Origin: an uncultured Eubacteriales bacterium
Lineage (GTDB): Bacteria; Bacillota; Clostridia; Oscillospirales; CAG-272
Reading direction: 5' to 3'
Length of the DNA stretch: 64,000 bases
Assembly: GCA_934365155.1 (NCBI GenBank)
Contig: CAKRMZ010000003.1
Location: 28,176 to 92,175, forward strand
In this document: in pieces, positions 43,532 through 51,640 of the stretch
Layout: the number at the start of each line of letters is the position of its first letter
Position numbering within the stretch: the stretch's first letter is position 1
Translations under genes and position numbers: made by a program
Notes under the pieces: model-generated
Database searches by the model: none
Told to the model about the DNA's origin: nothing
What the model saw: only the letters and a program-made list of their open reading frames with translations

Positions 43532-43685
43532 CAAATCAATTCCCGTTTGTCTGACCGAACACCATACATAAATACGGTATAATTTAAGTGTCGATAATTG
43601 TGAAGATACATAAGCTCGTTTACAAACATGGTTTTGCAAGTCCAAAAGGTTGCGGTCACTTGCGAGCCCTGCTTCGCCAAGGGAG

Positions 43686-43961
43686 ATGTGTACCATCGCG
43701 GTGCATCTAAATTGCTTTGACAGTATCAACGATGCGCTCGGTGAGCATCGGTCGATTATCAACCCCGTAAATCTTTTTATGAACACAGCTGTGGACGCAA
43801 ACGGAAAGATCACCATTCATCCGCCCGTTTCAAAAGCAGGAGGCAAAATCGTGCTCGAGGCGTTGATGGATGTGCATGTCGGCATTGCAGCTTGCAGTAT
43901 ATCTGAAAGCAACACAAACAACGGAAAGTGTTCACCCATTATGGTTTGTATAGACGGATAA
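43686..43961 (+). pseudogene. C-terminal fragment of a DUF1989 (urea carboxylase-associated) protein
   Basis: The 91 codons encode NCFDSINDALGEHR, NPVNLFMNTAVDANGKITIHPPVSKAGGKIVLEALMDVHVGIAACSISESNTNNGKCSPIMVCI, matching the second half of DUF1989 proteins (nitrogen metabolism, near urea carboxylase). The first half, with the earlier metal-binding residues, is not present upstream, and no ribosome site stands before an in-frame ATG here. It looks like a truncated remnant. The stretch 43532-43685 shows no other gene. Confidence 0.68.
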
Positions 43962-43987
43962 GCTTGAATTTGCGGAGGTAATCTCAT

Positions 43988-44623
43988 ATGACAGGACCGG
44001 ATCCCAATAAAATATATCCGAATGAAAACATTAGGCAAATCGTTTACATCAAAAACGTCATTACCCGCCCCAATATCATCGTCGGAGACTATAGCTACTA
44101 CGACGATGTGAACGGAGCCGAGGGGTTTGAGGAGCACGTTACTCATCACTATGAGTTTCTGGGTGATAAGCTTATTATCGGACGCTTTTGCGCTATTGCC
44201 AGGGGAATCGAATTTGTGATGAACGGTGCCAATCACCGAATGAAAAGCGTATCGACCTATCCGTTCAACATAATGGGTAACGGATGGGAAAAATATGCGC
44301 CGACACTCAGTGATCTTCCTCTTAAAGGCGATACGGTCGTGGGTAACGATGTGTGGATCGGGCAGAATGTAACGGTAATGCCGGGTGTGCATATCGGAGA
44401 CGGCGCCATCATTGCTGCCGATTCCGTTGTCACGAAAGATATTCCGCCTTATTGCGTTGCGGGAGGAAATCCCTGTCGGGTGATTCGCAAACGCTTTGAT
44501 GACGAATTGACCTCGTATCTGATCAATCTGAAATGGTGGGATTGGGATGCCGACAAAATCTTCCGCAACATGGAGGCATTGTGCAGCGGCGATTTAACAA
44601 AAATCAGGAACATTAAAGACTGA
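43988..44623 (+). CDS. Vat-family xenobiotic acetyltransferase (probable streptogramin A acetyltransferase)
   Basis: The 211-residue protein is a left-handed beta-helix hexapeptide acetyltransferase that follows the Vat proteins closely: MNGANHRM with the catalytic His83, STYPFNIMGNGWEK, GDTVVGNDVWIGQNVTVMPGVHIGDGAIIAADSVVTKDI, and a C-terminal helix KWWDWD. Vat enzymes acetylate streptogramin A with acetyl-CoA and give resistance; CatB-type relatives act on chloramphenicol. GGAGG is nine bases before the ATG. The Vat assignment is stronger than CatB, but substrate and expression are not proven. It lies between decayed genes in an accessory region. Confidence 0.85.
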   Translation: MTGPDPNKIYPNENIRQIVYIKNVITRPNIIVGDYSYYDDVNGAEGFEEHVTHHYEFLGDKLIIGRFCAIARGIEFVMNGANHRMKSVSTYPFNIMGNGWEKYAPTLSDLPLKGDTVVGNDVWIGQNVTVMPGVHIGDGAIIAADSVVTKDIPPYCVAGGNPCRVIRKRFDDELTSYLINLKWWDWDADKIFRNMEALCSGDLTKIRNIKD

Positions 44624-44625
44624 CA

Positions 44626-44696
44626 AATTCCTGCTTGCCGGGGTGAAAAGATCTCCTTTGGAGGGCTTGAAATCCGGCAATTTGTTTTTTCCTGGC
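44626..44696 (+). terminator. Terminator of the vat-like gene
   Basis: CAAATT...GCCGG pairs with CCGGCAATTTG with a seven-base bulge, followed by six T. It overlaps the end region of the convergent Crp/Fnr gene. Confidence 0.55.
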
Positions 44697-44697
44697 T

Positions 44698-45360
44698 TTA
44701 TACCTTCAGGACAAAATGGTTTTTATGAAAATTCAAAAGCCCGTCCCTTTTCATTTTTCCGAGCTCAAGCGACAGGCCGCTGCGTTCTACCGCAAGGTAA
44801 TCCGCAAGCTGCTGTCTTGAAAAGGAAATATCGAATTCGTATTTCCCGAGCCGCTGTGCTTCTGCGGAAAGATAGGACATGAGCTTTGCCCTCGTGGTGC
44901 GCTGCCCCATATGCGAAAGTTTTTCACTGAAGTGCAGATTTTTCTCGGCAAGCTCGCCGAGCAGATTGCGGATGATGCGGCTGTGATGTACACAGGTGGA
45001 TGAGCATACGTTCAGAATGCGGTTTACATTCAAAAACATGGCAGTGACAGGAGTTTCGGCCACTACACTCACATTCAACACCGAGCCGGGGGCGCAGGCA
45101 TAGGCGGCTGCAAAGCTTTGCCCCGGTCCCGCCTTGGAAAGAATGTTGCGGTTGCCCCAGATGTCCTCTTGTATGATGAGAACATTTCCCGACAGCACAA
45201 GACCGATCGAGTCCGCGGTATCACCGACACGCAAGAGAAAGCAATCCTTAGAGAAACTTTCTTTTCTCATGTTGAGACAGGAGAGCACGGCAGGAAGTTC
45301 ATCTTCGGAAATCCCCGAAAAGAGTGAAGAGGATCGGATCACGGATAAAAAATCTTTCAT
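44698..45360 (-). CDS. Crp/Fnr family transcriptional regulator
   Basis: The 220-residue protein has a cyclic-nucleotide-binding-like jelly roll (about 10-130, ISEDELPAVLSCLNMRKESFSKDCFLLRVGDTADSIGLVLSGNVLI) and a C-terminal winged HTH (FSRQQLADYLAVERSGLSLELGKMKRDGLL). The sensor ligand is unknown; several Cys (STCV, SCLN) might bind a cofactor. ATG 45360 follows an AAAGAGAG site. It is divergent from the ferredoxin-like gene, with a palindrome between them (45384-45399) as the likely operator. This pairing is common in Clostridia, often under redox or nitrosative control. Confidence 0.88.
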   Translation of the reverse strand: MKDFLSVIRSSSLFSGISEDELPAVLSCLNMRKESFSKDCFLLRVGDTADSIGLVLSGNVLIIQEDIWGNRNILSKAGPGQSFAAAYACAPGSVLNVSVVAETPVTAMFLNVNRILNVCSSTCVHHSRIIRNLLGELAEKNLHFSEKLSHMGQRTTRAKLMSYLSAEAQRLGKYEFDISFSRQQLADYLAVERSGLSLELGKMKRDGLLNFHKNHFVLKV

Positions 45361-45383
45361 AAAAACTCTCTTTCGTTGAAAAT

Positions 45384-45399
45384 TCAACAGACTTGTTGA
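45384..45399. promoter_or_regulatory. Palindromic operator between the Crp/Fnr and ferredoxin-like genes
   Basis: TCAACA-GACT-TGTTGA is a perfect six-base inverted repeat. It precedes the -10-like TATAAT (45411-45416) of the ferredoxin-like gene and stands 24 bases before the regulator's start, so it could control both. Confidence 0.65.
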
Positions 45400-45446
45400 T
45401 TTTATTATACTATAATGAGGTCAGAAAAAGCAAGGAGGGTACTGTT

Positions 45447-46169
45447 ATGAAAAGAAGAATCATTGAAATCGATCGAGATAAATGCAATGGCTGCGGTGCC
45501 TGTGCCGAAGCCTGCCACGAGGGCGCAATTGCTATGGTGGACGGCAAGGCAAAACTGATGCGTGACGACTACTGTGACGGCCTTGGTGACTGTCTCCCCG
45601 CCTGCCCCACCGGTGCCATTACGTTTGTTGAGCGTGAAGCGGCTTCTTATAATGAAAAAGCCGTTATGGAAAACAAGCAGAAAAGGATGCAGGAAAAGAT
45701 GAAAAAAGAGGGAATGACATTGCCCTGTGGATGTCCGGGAAGTCAGTCGAGAAAGATTGAACATACAGAATGTGCCGATGCGGAGATTCCCGATGTGAAG
45801 TTCGTCAGTCGGCTTTCGCAGTGGCCGGTGCAGATAAAACTCGTTCCGGTGAACGCGCCGTATTTTGACGGTGCGAAGCTGCTGATTGCTGCCGACTGCA
45901 CGGCGTATGCCTATGCCGCTTTTCACGAGCAATTTATCAAAGGGCATATCACACTGGTCGGTTGTCCGAAACTTGACGGTGTGGACTATTCCGAAAAGCT
46001 CACGGAAATCATCCGTAATAATGATATCAAGAGTGTAACCGTTGTCCGCATGGAGGTCCCTTGTTGCGGCGGACTGGAGCATGCGGCGAAAACCGCGTTG
46101 CAGCAGAGCGGAAAATTTATTCCGTGGCAGGTCGTGACGATTTCCACGGACGGAAGGATACTTGACTGA
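45447..46169 (+). CDS. 4Fe-4S ferredoxin-like protein, Crp/Fnr partner
   Basis: The 240-residue protein starts with two ferredoxin motifs. The first, CNGCGACAEAC, is a complete CxxCxxCxxxC; the second, CDGLGDCLPAC, has Leu in the second Cys position, so it may hold a [3Fe-4S] cluster or a differently ligated one. A Lys/Glu-rich linker, GCGCPGSQ, and a C-terminal domain with VPVNAPYFDGAKLLIAADCTAYAYAAFH and VPCCGGLEH follow. The set suggests an electron-transfer or redox-sensing protein in the cytoplasm. AAGGAGG is six bases before the ATG. A terminator follows. Confidence 0.85.
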   Translation: MKRRIIEIDRDKCNGCGACAEACHEGAIAMVDGKAKLMRDDYCDGLGDCLPACPTGAITFVEREAASYNEKAVMENKQKRMQEKMKKEGMTLPCGCPGSQSRKIEHTECADAEIPDVKFVSRLSQWPVQIKLVPVNAPYFDGAKLLIAADCTAYAYAAFHEQFIKGHITLVGCPKLDGVDYSEKLTEIIRNNDIKSVTVVRMEVPCCGGLEHAAKTALQQSGKFIPWQVVTISTDGRILD

Positions 46170-46171
46170 AA

Positions 46172-46204
46172 AAAAGAGCACTTGCAACGGCAAGTGCTCT
46201 TTTT
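46172..46204 (+). terminator. Terminator after the ferredoxin-like gene
   Basis: AAAGAGCACTTGC pairs with GCAAGTGCTCTTT around AACG, with A and T runs on either side. Confidence 0.92.
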
Positions 46205-46240
46205 ATCGGAATGATCGATTATTGCATCGTTCAAGAAATT

Positions 46241-47112
46241 CTATTGTGCCAAAAATTCTTCCAACAGTCGCTGTGCAATCGGTGAAAAGACCTGATATTT
46301 TTTCCAAATCAGATACAATTTGTTTTCAAGTCTCGGCTCCAGCGGACGAAAAACCAGCCCGTTTTCTTTGACCGGCGGGATGAGATGCTCAAAGGCAAGC
46401 ATCAGTCCGAGCCCTTCCTTTACAAAAATACTCCCCCGTTATAAGCAAGGTTTGTATTTCCCGTGAAATGTAAGCGATCGGCTTTCTTGCCGCACCAGCG
46501 CGGGATATCTACCTCCATGGACTGTTCCGAGCAAATCAGTTCCTCCCCGAAAAGATCATCCACACAGATAAACTTTTTTTCCGCAAGCGGATGGGATTTC
46601 GGCATGATTACACCCCACGTATCGACTCCGGGCAGCTCAAGATACTGATAACGGTCAAGATCGGGCATCTCAACAACGACGCCGAAATCAAGCAGCCCTC
46701 GATCCAATCGGTCGAGCACTACGGTGCGGTCGCCGCTGACGATGTGGTAATGAAAAAGCGGGTAACGCTCTTTGAAATGTCGGATTTTTTGCGCAATATG
46801 GGCGATTAGAGGGGATTCCGCACATCCGAGGTATACATCCCCGCCTTGCAGATCGTCAATTGCTTTAAATTCCTCTGTTGTTTTATCTACCATATCGAGA
46901 ATGTCCTCCGCGCGACAGCGGAGCAGTGTTCCCTCATCGGTCAGCGACACACTGCGGCTTCGGCGCCGGAACAGCTTTTTGCCGAGCTCATCCTCAAGCT
47001 CCTTCATCTGCTTGGATAACGCCGACTGTGAAACGTGAAGTACCGCTGCTGCTGCGGTCATGCTTCCCTCCCGTGCGATTTCAAGAAAATAGCGTAAGAC
47101 TCTGATTTCCAT
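46241..47112 (-). pseudogene. LysR-family regulator gene with a late frameshift
   Basis: The first frame gives an N-terminal HTH (RVLRYFLEIAREGSMTAAAAVLHVSQSALSKQMKELEDELGKKLFRR) and most of the substrate-binding domain, then stops early at 46420. The other frame continues without a break as VKEGLGLMLAFEHLIPPVKENGLVFRPLEPRLENKLYLIWKKYQVFSPIAQRLLEEFLAQ to a TAG at 46241, exactly the normal LysR end and a normal length of about 290. One base seems missing in a five-T run (minus strand, 46424-46428). The truncated form keeps DNA binding. It is divergent from the CMD-cupin/alcohol dehydrogenase operon, its likely target. Confidence 0.82.
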
Positions 47113-47143
47113 AATATCCTCCGATGGTTTATCCGATTCTATT

Positions 47144-47176
47144 ATATCCGGATATGATATTCCTGTCAATCATATC
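47144..47176. promoter_or_regulatory. Overlapping palindromes, probable LysR operator
   Basis: A perfect palindrome ATATCCGGATAT (47144-47155) overlaps an 8-bp inverted repeat GATATGAT/ATCATATC (47151-47176). Both lie between the LysR gene and the promoter of the divergent operon. Confidence 0.55.
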
Positions 47177-47196
47177 ATAATATAAGATATAGATAT

Positions 47197-47225
47197 TTGT
47201 AATTTCAATTAAGCGGTGCTATAAT
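47197..47225 (+). promoter_or_regulatory. Promoter of the CMD-cupin/alcohol dehydrogenase operon
   Basis: TTGTAA (47197-47202), 17 bases, TATAAT (47220-47225), directly after the palindromes. Confidence 0.72.
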
Positions 47226-47253
47226 AAAATTACAAAAAAGGAGCGTGATATTT

Positions 47254-48030
47254 GTGAAAGAAAAAATTACGCAAACGGCAGGACGCACACAGCTCGGTGA
47301 CTTTGCTCCGCTGTTTGCCCATCTCAACGATGACGTGCTTTTCGGTGAGGTTTGGAACGAGAGTGCCATTGACTTAAAAAGCAAGTGCATTATTACCGTT
47401 GTTGCACTGATGTCCTCCGGTATTACCGATTCATCACTGACGTATCATCTGCAAAATGCCAAGGCACACGGTGTGACGAAAGAGGAAATCGCCGCAATCG
47501 TCACGCACGCGGGGATGTATGTCGGTTGGCCGAAGGCATGGGCGGTTTTCCGTCTTGCCAAAGAGGTTTGGAGCGAGGCAGGCCATGCATCGAGTGAAAA
47601 GGATACGTATCAAAGCAGCATCTTTTTCCCGATCGGTGCGCCGAATGATGCTTTTGCTCAATACTTTATCGGGCAGAGCTATCTCGCTCCGGTATCGAAA
47701 GAGCAGATTCCGATTTTCAATGTAACATTTGAGCCGGGATGCCGTAACAATTGGCACATTCATCACGCAAAAAGCGGCGGCGGACAGATGCTCATCTGTG
47801 TCGGCGGACGGGGCTTCTATCAGGAGTGGGGCAAGGCGCCCGTGGAGATGACACCGGGAACGGTTATCAACATTCCGGCGAATGTGAAGCATTGGCACGG
47901 CGCAGCGGATAATGAATGGTTTTCGCACCTTGCCATCGAGGTCCCGGGAGAGGAAGGCAAAACGGAATGGTTGGAAGATGTGGACGATGAGCAGTACCTT
48001 TGCGCGGTGAAACCGGACAGGGCGGAATAA
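47254..48030 (+). CDS. Carboxymuconolactone decarboxylase/cupin fusion protein
   Basis: The 258-residue protein has an N-terminal carboxymuconolactone decarboxylase-like domain (about 1-110, SKCIITVVALMSSGI, THAGMYVGWPKAWAVFRLAKEV) and a C-terminal cupin (about 135-235) with the metal-ligand pattern NNWHIHHAKSGGGQMLICVGGRGFYQEWG and NVKHWHGA. GTG 47254 is used because AAGGAG (47238-47243) is ten bases upstream; GTG 47245 is too close. It leads an operon with a small protein and an iron alcohol dehydrogenase and lies opposite a LysR gene, an arrangement frequent in gut Firmicutes. Its substrate is unknown. Confidence 0.85.
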   Translation: MKEKITQTAGRTQLGDFAPLFAHLNDDVLFGEVWNESAIDLKSKCIITVVALMSSGITDSSLTYHLQNAKAHGVTKEEIAAIVTHAGMYVGWPKAWAVFRLAKEVWSEAGHASSEKDTYQSSIFFPIGAPNDAFAQYFIGQSYLAPVSKEQIPIFNVTFEPGCRNNWHIHHAKSGGGQMLICVGGRGFYQEWGKAPVEMTPGTVINIPANVKHWHGAADNEWFSHLAIEVPGEEGKTEWLEDVDDEQYLCAVKPDRAE

Positions 48031-48033
48031 GCG

Positions 48034-48288
48034 ATGCCGAATGCTTTGGATAAAGAAGAGATCCTGCGACAAAGTCTTGTTGACGCAGGATGTGATGAAA
48101 AGCTGATCGCGGAATGTATGCACCGCTTTCGGGACGGCACGCTTGACGGAGTTCTTCCCAAGCTGATCGCGCATCGCAAATGTGTGCTTTCCGATGTGCA
48201 TAAGGGGCAAAAACAGATTGACTGCCTCGATTATCTGACAAGCAAAATCAAATCAAACGAATACAAGAAGGAGAAATCATCATGTTAG
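48034..48288 (+). CDS. Small conserved-looking protein in the alcohol dehydrogenase operon
   Basis: The 84-residue, mostly helical protein (LDKEEILRQSLVDAGCDEKLIAECMHRFRDGTLDGVLPKLIAHRKCVLSDVHKGQKQIDCLDYL) has no catalytic motif that I recognise. It lies four bases after the CMD-cupin gene and overlaps the alcohol dehydrogenase start, so it is clearly part of the operon. Four Cys are spread over the protein. The function is unknown. Confidence 0.72.
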   Translation: MPNALDKEEILRQSLVDAGCDEKLIAECMHRFRDGTLDGVLPKLIAHRKCVLSDVHKGQKQIDCLDYLTSKIKSNEYKKEKSSC

Positions 48289-49448
48289 GAAACTTCACTT
48301 ATTGCAATCCTACCAAGCTTTATTTCGGCAAGGATGCGCTTGACGGGCTGAATGCCGAGTTGCCGAAATACGGAAAGAATGTTTTGCTGATTTACGGCGG
48401 CGGCTCCATTAAAAAGAACGGTATTTATGACCGGGTTGTTTCCGCACTCCGTGCAAACGGCAAAGAAATTTTTGAAGATGCGGGCGTCATGCCCAATCCG
48501 ACAGTCGCAAAACTCCGCGAAGGGGTTGCGCGGGCAAGGGCTGCTAAGGTGGATTTCATTCTTGCGGTCGGCGGCGGTTCCGTTTGTGACTATGCCAAGG
48601 CAGTTTCCGTATCCGTTCATTGTGATGAGGATCCGTGGGACAAGTATTTTGACCGCTTTGAGGATGTTTCCTGCGAGACACTTCCGGTGGGATGTGTGCT
48701 GACCATGGTCGGAACCGGCAGCGAGATGAACGGCGGTTCGGTTATTACCAATACGGAAAAGAAGCTGAAAGTCGGCCATGTATTCGGAGAAAATGTGTTC
48801 CCGAAATTTTCAATTCTCAATCCCGAGTTTACCTTTACGGTGCCGCACTATCAGATGATTTCGGGAATTTACGATATTATGTCGCACATCTTAGAGCAGT
48901 ATTTTTCGGGAGAGGATGACAACACGAGCGACTACATTGCCGAGGGACTTCTTCGTTCGCTTATTCACTCGGCAGAGATCGCCGCGAAAAATCCCAGCGA
49001 TTACGAAGCCAGAAGCAACATCATGTGGACGGCAACATGGGCGCTCAACACCTTGATTGCCAAAGGCAAAACCACCGACTGGATGGTGCATATGCTCGGT
49101 CAGGCGGTCGGCGCATATACCAATGCCACACACGGCATGACACTTTCGGCGGTTTCTATGCCGTATTACCGCTATATTCTCCCGTACGGAACCGCAAAAT
49201 TTGCTCGTTACGCTGTGAATGTCTGGGGGGTTGAGCAAGGCGGCAAGACAGAACAGGAGGTTGCCGAAGAGGGCCTTTGCCGTATGGAAAGCTGGATGAA
49301 GAAGATAGGGCTTGCAATGAATCTCACCGAGCTTGGCGCAACACCCGATATGGTGGACGGTATCGCATCTGCAACTTTTGTTATGGACGGCGGCTACAAG
49401 GTGCTGACAGGCGATGAGATAAAAGCGATTCTCCGAGCAAGTCTTTGA
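48282..49448 (+). CDS. Iron-containing alcohol dehydrogenase
   Basis: The 388-residue protein is a group III (iron) alcohol dehydrogenase of the BdhA/YqhD type. It has YGGGSIKKNGIYD, the NAD(P)-binding GGGSVCDYAKAV, MVGTGSEMNGGSVIT, and the iron-site residues around SHILEQYF and NATHGMTLSAVSMPYY (His). GGSIKKNGIYD is usual in NADPH-dependent butanol dehydrogenases. Such enzymes reduce aldehydes to alcohols in fermentation or detoxify them. It ends the operon regulated from 47197. Confidence 0.93.
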   Translation: MLGNFTYCNPTKLYFGKDALDGLNAELPKYGKNVLLIYGGGSIKKNGIYDRVVSALRANGKEIFEDAGVMPNPTVAKLREGVARARAAKVDFILAVGGGSVCDYAKAVSVSVHCDEDPWDKYFDRFEDVSCETLPVGCVLTMVGTGSEMNGGSVITNTEKKLKVGHVFGENVFPKFSILNPEFTFTVPHYQMISGIYDIMSHILEQYFSGEDDNTSDYIAEGLLRSLIHSAEIAAKNPSDYEARSNIMWTATWALNTLIAKGKTTDWMVHMLGQAVGAYTNATHGMTLSAVSMPYYRYILPYGTAKFARYAVNVWGVEQGGKTEQEVAEEGLCRMESWMKKIGLAMNLTELGATPDMVDGIASATFVMDGGYKVLTGDEIKAILRASL

Positions 49449-49459
49449 ACAGGATAACC

Positions 49460-49591
49460 CAATGCGGTTTCTTTTCATTCAGCCGGGGAGGAAACGGTAA
49501 TCCGGAATATCTTGTGTGCGGATTTGAAAAGTGGGCGCTTGAATCCGGAAACAAAGCGAAATTTCTTTGCCTGAACGAAAAGAATGTCTGA
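49460..49591 (+). pseudogene. N-terminal remnant of a flavodoxin-like / NAD(P)H oxidoreductase gene
   Basis: One frame reads SRGGNGNPEYLVCGFEKWALESGNKAKFLCLNEKNV and then TGA (49589-49591). This matches the start of flavodoxin-fold NADPH-dependent FMN reductases (SPRxxGNTxxL...FxxGAxxAGHxVxxixLrdkni), but the first strand is degraded and nothing follows after the stop. Such reductases are often the next gene in LysR/CMD-cupin/alcohol dehydrogenase clusters, which supports a deleted gene end. Confidence 0.5.
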
Positions 49592-49604
49592 GCGGCAGAC
49601 AACA

Positions 49605-49640
49605 TAAAAAAGCACTTGCGGACTTGCAAGTGCTTTTTTT
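49605..49640. terminator. Bidirectional terminator
   Basis: AAAAAGCACTTGC pairs with GCAAGTGCTTTTT around GGACTT, with T runs on both strands. It separates the alcohol dehydrogenase operon from the convergent lipoprotein gene. Confidence 0.9.
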
Positions 49641-49671
49641 AACGAAATCGGTTCCCGTTAACGGGATACGA

Positions 49672-51387
49672 TTAAAAAATGTTGGTGTCGGGAGAAAGCA
49701 GATCGAGTTGAGAATTAATCAACTGCCACATTTCATAGTCGTCTGTATCTACGTCTCCGTCCATATCATAATCGTATGCGGGGTCAAAGGTTTTAAAGGC
49801 TTCGTAAAGATCGTCGATGTCAAAGTCATCGAGATCGTCGAAAAAATCAAAATCATCAAAGTCATCGGAAAAATCAAAATCATCAAAGTCATCCGGATCG
49901 ATGTCGGGTGTGCTCGGAATGACGGAATCGATAATCTGACTGATTTTGGTAATGAGCTCCGTGAGTTCCTCTTTATCCATTTTGAAAATGTTTTCAAAAT
50001 CCGGAGTCTCGGGCATTTTGTCTGCTTTTGAAAGGCGGACGGAAGCATTGCTTACTTCTGTGGTTTCGCCGTTTGCCGTGATGGAATTGACTTTGAAGCT
50101 GATTTCGTCCGATTTGACAATCAGTGTGCCGTCTAAGGACATTTCTTCTGAACCGGAGCCCTCCTCATCGTCTGAGGGGATTTTTGCCCAAAGGCGGAAT
50201 GCGTTGTCTGCTTTTTTATACTGAATGCCGATTTCACCGTTCGAAACGGATTCATTTCCTGCAGGGAAGGATAAAATGTATTCCGGTGCATCGGATTTAT
50301 CCTTGAGAGTCAGGGTGAAGGTTTTATCGGTATCTCCGGTGGTATCGGCGGTTTCCAAATCGATGGATTGGAACCGCATTGTGATTTTTTCGGTTTTGGA
50401 CAGATTGCGGCCGAAATCAATCAGAACATGGATTTCTCCGGGGTTCTCTTCGACGGTGCCGGTAATATCCAGTCCGATTTGGATAAATTCGCGGCTCTTC
50501 TTTTCGATTGCAAAGCGAAGTGTGATGTCAAGATCGGCATCCTCCACACTGTCGATGATGGATTGGAAAGGATCGGTAACGGAGCTGTCGGAAGAATCCA
50601 TCAAATTAAAGATGGTTTGATAAGCGCTGCCCAGTTCCTCTTGATAAATTTTAACCAGAGAAACGATATCCTGTTCGGTAAGCTTATAAGTAATGGTAAC
50701 GGCAGCTGCCTGCTCCCCTTGTGTGTCGACGTTTTCTTCCGCAACAGTCGGGTCTTTTTTACGAAGGAAATCCAAAATTTTGTTTTCAAAATTTTGTTGG
50801 CTTTCTTCGGCAAGGGTGAGATTGTTTGCATATTCGGTGAGGGTGTCTACCATCTTTTGCGTCTGATCGCCGGAGATTACGGACGCAAGGATTTCTTTAT
50901 AAGACACGCCGAGAAGATCCCACAGTGCCCAGCTTTTTAAATCTTCGCCGAGACTGCCCGTGCGGAAGCCGAGGGCTTTTTCACCGAGAAGCTCCGGTGC
51001 GTGAAGTATAAAGGCATCTGAGTTGATGTACAGTGACAGATCAACTTTGTCTTCGCCGCTATTGAGAGTAAGCAACTCTGCAAACGCTTTTTCCTTTGAA
51101 TCCACAAAGGATTGGGAGTGGAGCAGAGGAGAATCCGTTTCGTCGTCCGGGAGATACAGATCCACTAAAAATTTGCCGTCGGTGACGGTGTCAAAAGTCG
51201 ATCTGAGAGATTTTAAACCGGTGCGGTTTTGGAGTTGCTCCGATGTTGCTTCGGCCGCTTTGGAAATCGCGGAAATCGGATCGTCGGTTGCGGTTTTGAT
51301 TAATGATTCCTGACAGGAACACAATACTCCGAGAGCAATGCATAAAATTAAAAATAGGGGAATAAGGGAGTATTTTTTAATATTCAT
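49672..51387 (-). CDS. Lipoprotein with Asp/Phe repeats and dockerin-like calcium loop
   Basis: The 571-residue protein has a signal peptide with a lipobox-like end (LFLILCIALGVLCSC), a long beta-rich extracellular part, and an unusual C terminus: a run of Asp/Phe-rich repeats (DDFDDFDFSDDFDDFDFF, about residues 498-526) followed by DYDMDGDVDTDDYEMWQLI. The last segment fits the D-x-D-x-D-G-x-V-x-x-x-D calcium loop of dockerin repeats, with a single copy only. It is probably a surface lipoprotein whose C terminus binds calcium or a partner. It is monocistronic with its own promoter. No family for the main part was recognised. Confidence 0.75.
   Translation of the reverse strand: MNIKKYSLIPLFLILCIALGVLCSCQESLIKTATDDPISAISKAAEATSEQLQNRTGLKSLRSTFDTVTDGKFLVDLYLPDDETDSPLLHSQSFVDSKEKAFAELLTLNSGEDKVDLSLYINSDAFILHAPELLGEKALGFRTGSLGEDLKSWALWDLLGVSYKEILASVISGDQTQKMVDTLTEYANNLTLAEESQQNFENKILDFLRKKDPTVAEENVDTQGEQAAAVTITYKLTEQDIVSLVKIYQEELGSAYQTIFNLMDSSDSSVTDPFQSIIDSVEDADLDITLRFAIEKKSREFIQIGLDITGTVEENPGEIHVLIDFGRNLSKTEKITMRFQSIDLETADTTGDTDKTFTLTLKDKSDAPEYILSFPAGNESVSNGEIGIQYKKADNAFRLWAKIPSDDEEGSGSEEMSLDGTLIVKSDEISFKVNSITANGETTEVSNASVRLSKADKMPETPDFENIFKMDKEELTELITKISQIIDSVIPSTPDIDPDDFDDFDFSDDFDDFDFFDDLDDFDIDDLYEAFKTFDPAYDYDMDGDVDTDDYEMWQLINSQLDLLSPDTNIF
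49809..49896 (-). repeat. Repeats encoding Asp-Asp-Phe units
   Basis: On the plus strand the words CATCAAAGTCATC and AAAATCAAAATCATC recur; on the minus strand they encode DDFDDFDF-type units of the lipoprotein. Near-identical units suggest recent expansion. Confidence 0.8.
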
Positions 51388-51431
51388 GATAGATTCCTTT
51401 CTGTTATTTTATATCCCTGTAATATACCGTA

Positions 51432-51460
51432 ATTATAACATAGCTATTGACAAAATTCAA
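51432..51460 (-). promoter_or_regulatory. Promoter of the lipoprotein gene
   Basis: On the minus strand, TTGAAT (complement of 51455-51460), 17 bases, TATAAT (complement of 51432-51437). Confidence 0.68.
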
Positions 51461-51640
51461 GGGTGTTGTTCATACAATAGACATTTTTCGACGCGGTATC
51501 GATGGGGAGGTAAGCCGGTCTTTGAAATCGGATGCATCGGAAGCTTTGATAAATTTGACTTTGTTTTCAAAGCACCCGCTGAGCTGTACTTGAAAAACAG
51601 CAAAGAATGTGCTAACCTTATAAAAAAGGAGGATGGGCGG

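Noticed and set aside
42160..49640. Genomic island with att sites at tRNA-Gln
   Set aside because: No duplicate of the tRNA 3' end and no integrase were found, so island borders cannot be claimed.
51338..51640. Upstream extension of the recG frame
   Set aside because: It overlaps the divergent lipoprotein start and promoter, while ATG 51641 has a strong ribosome site.
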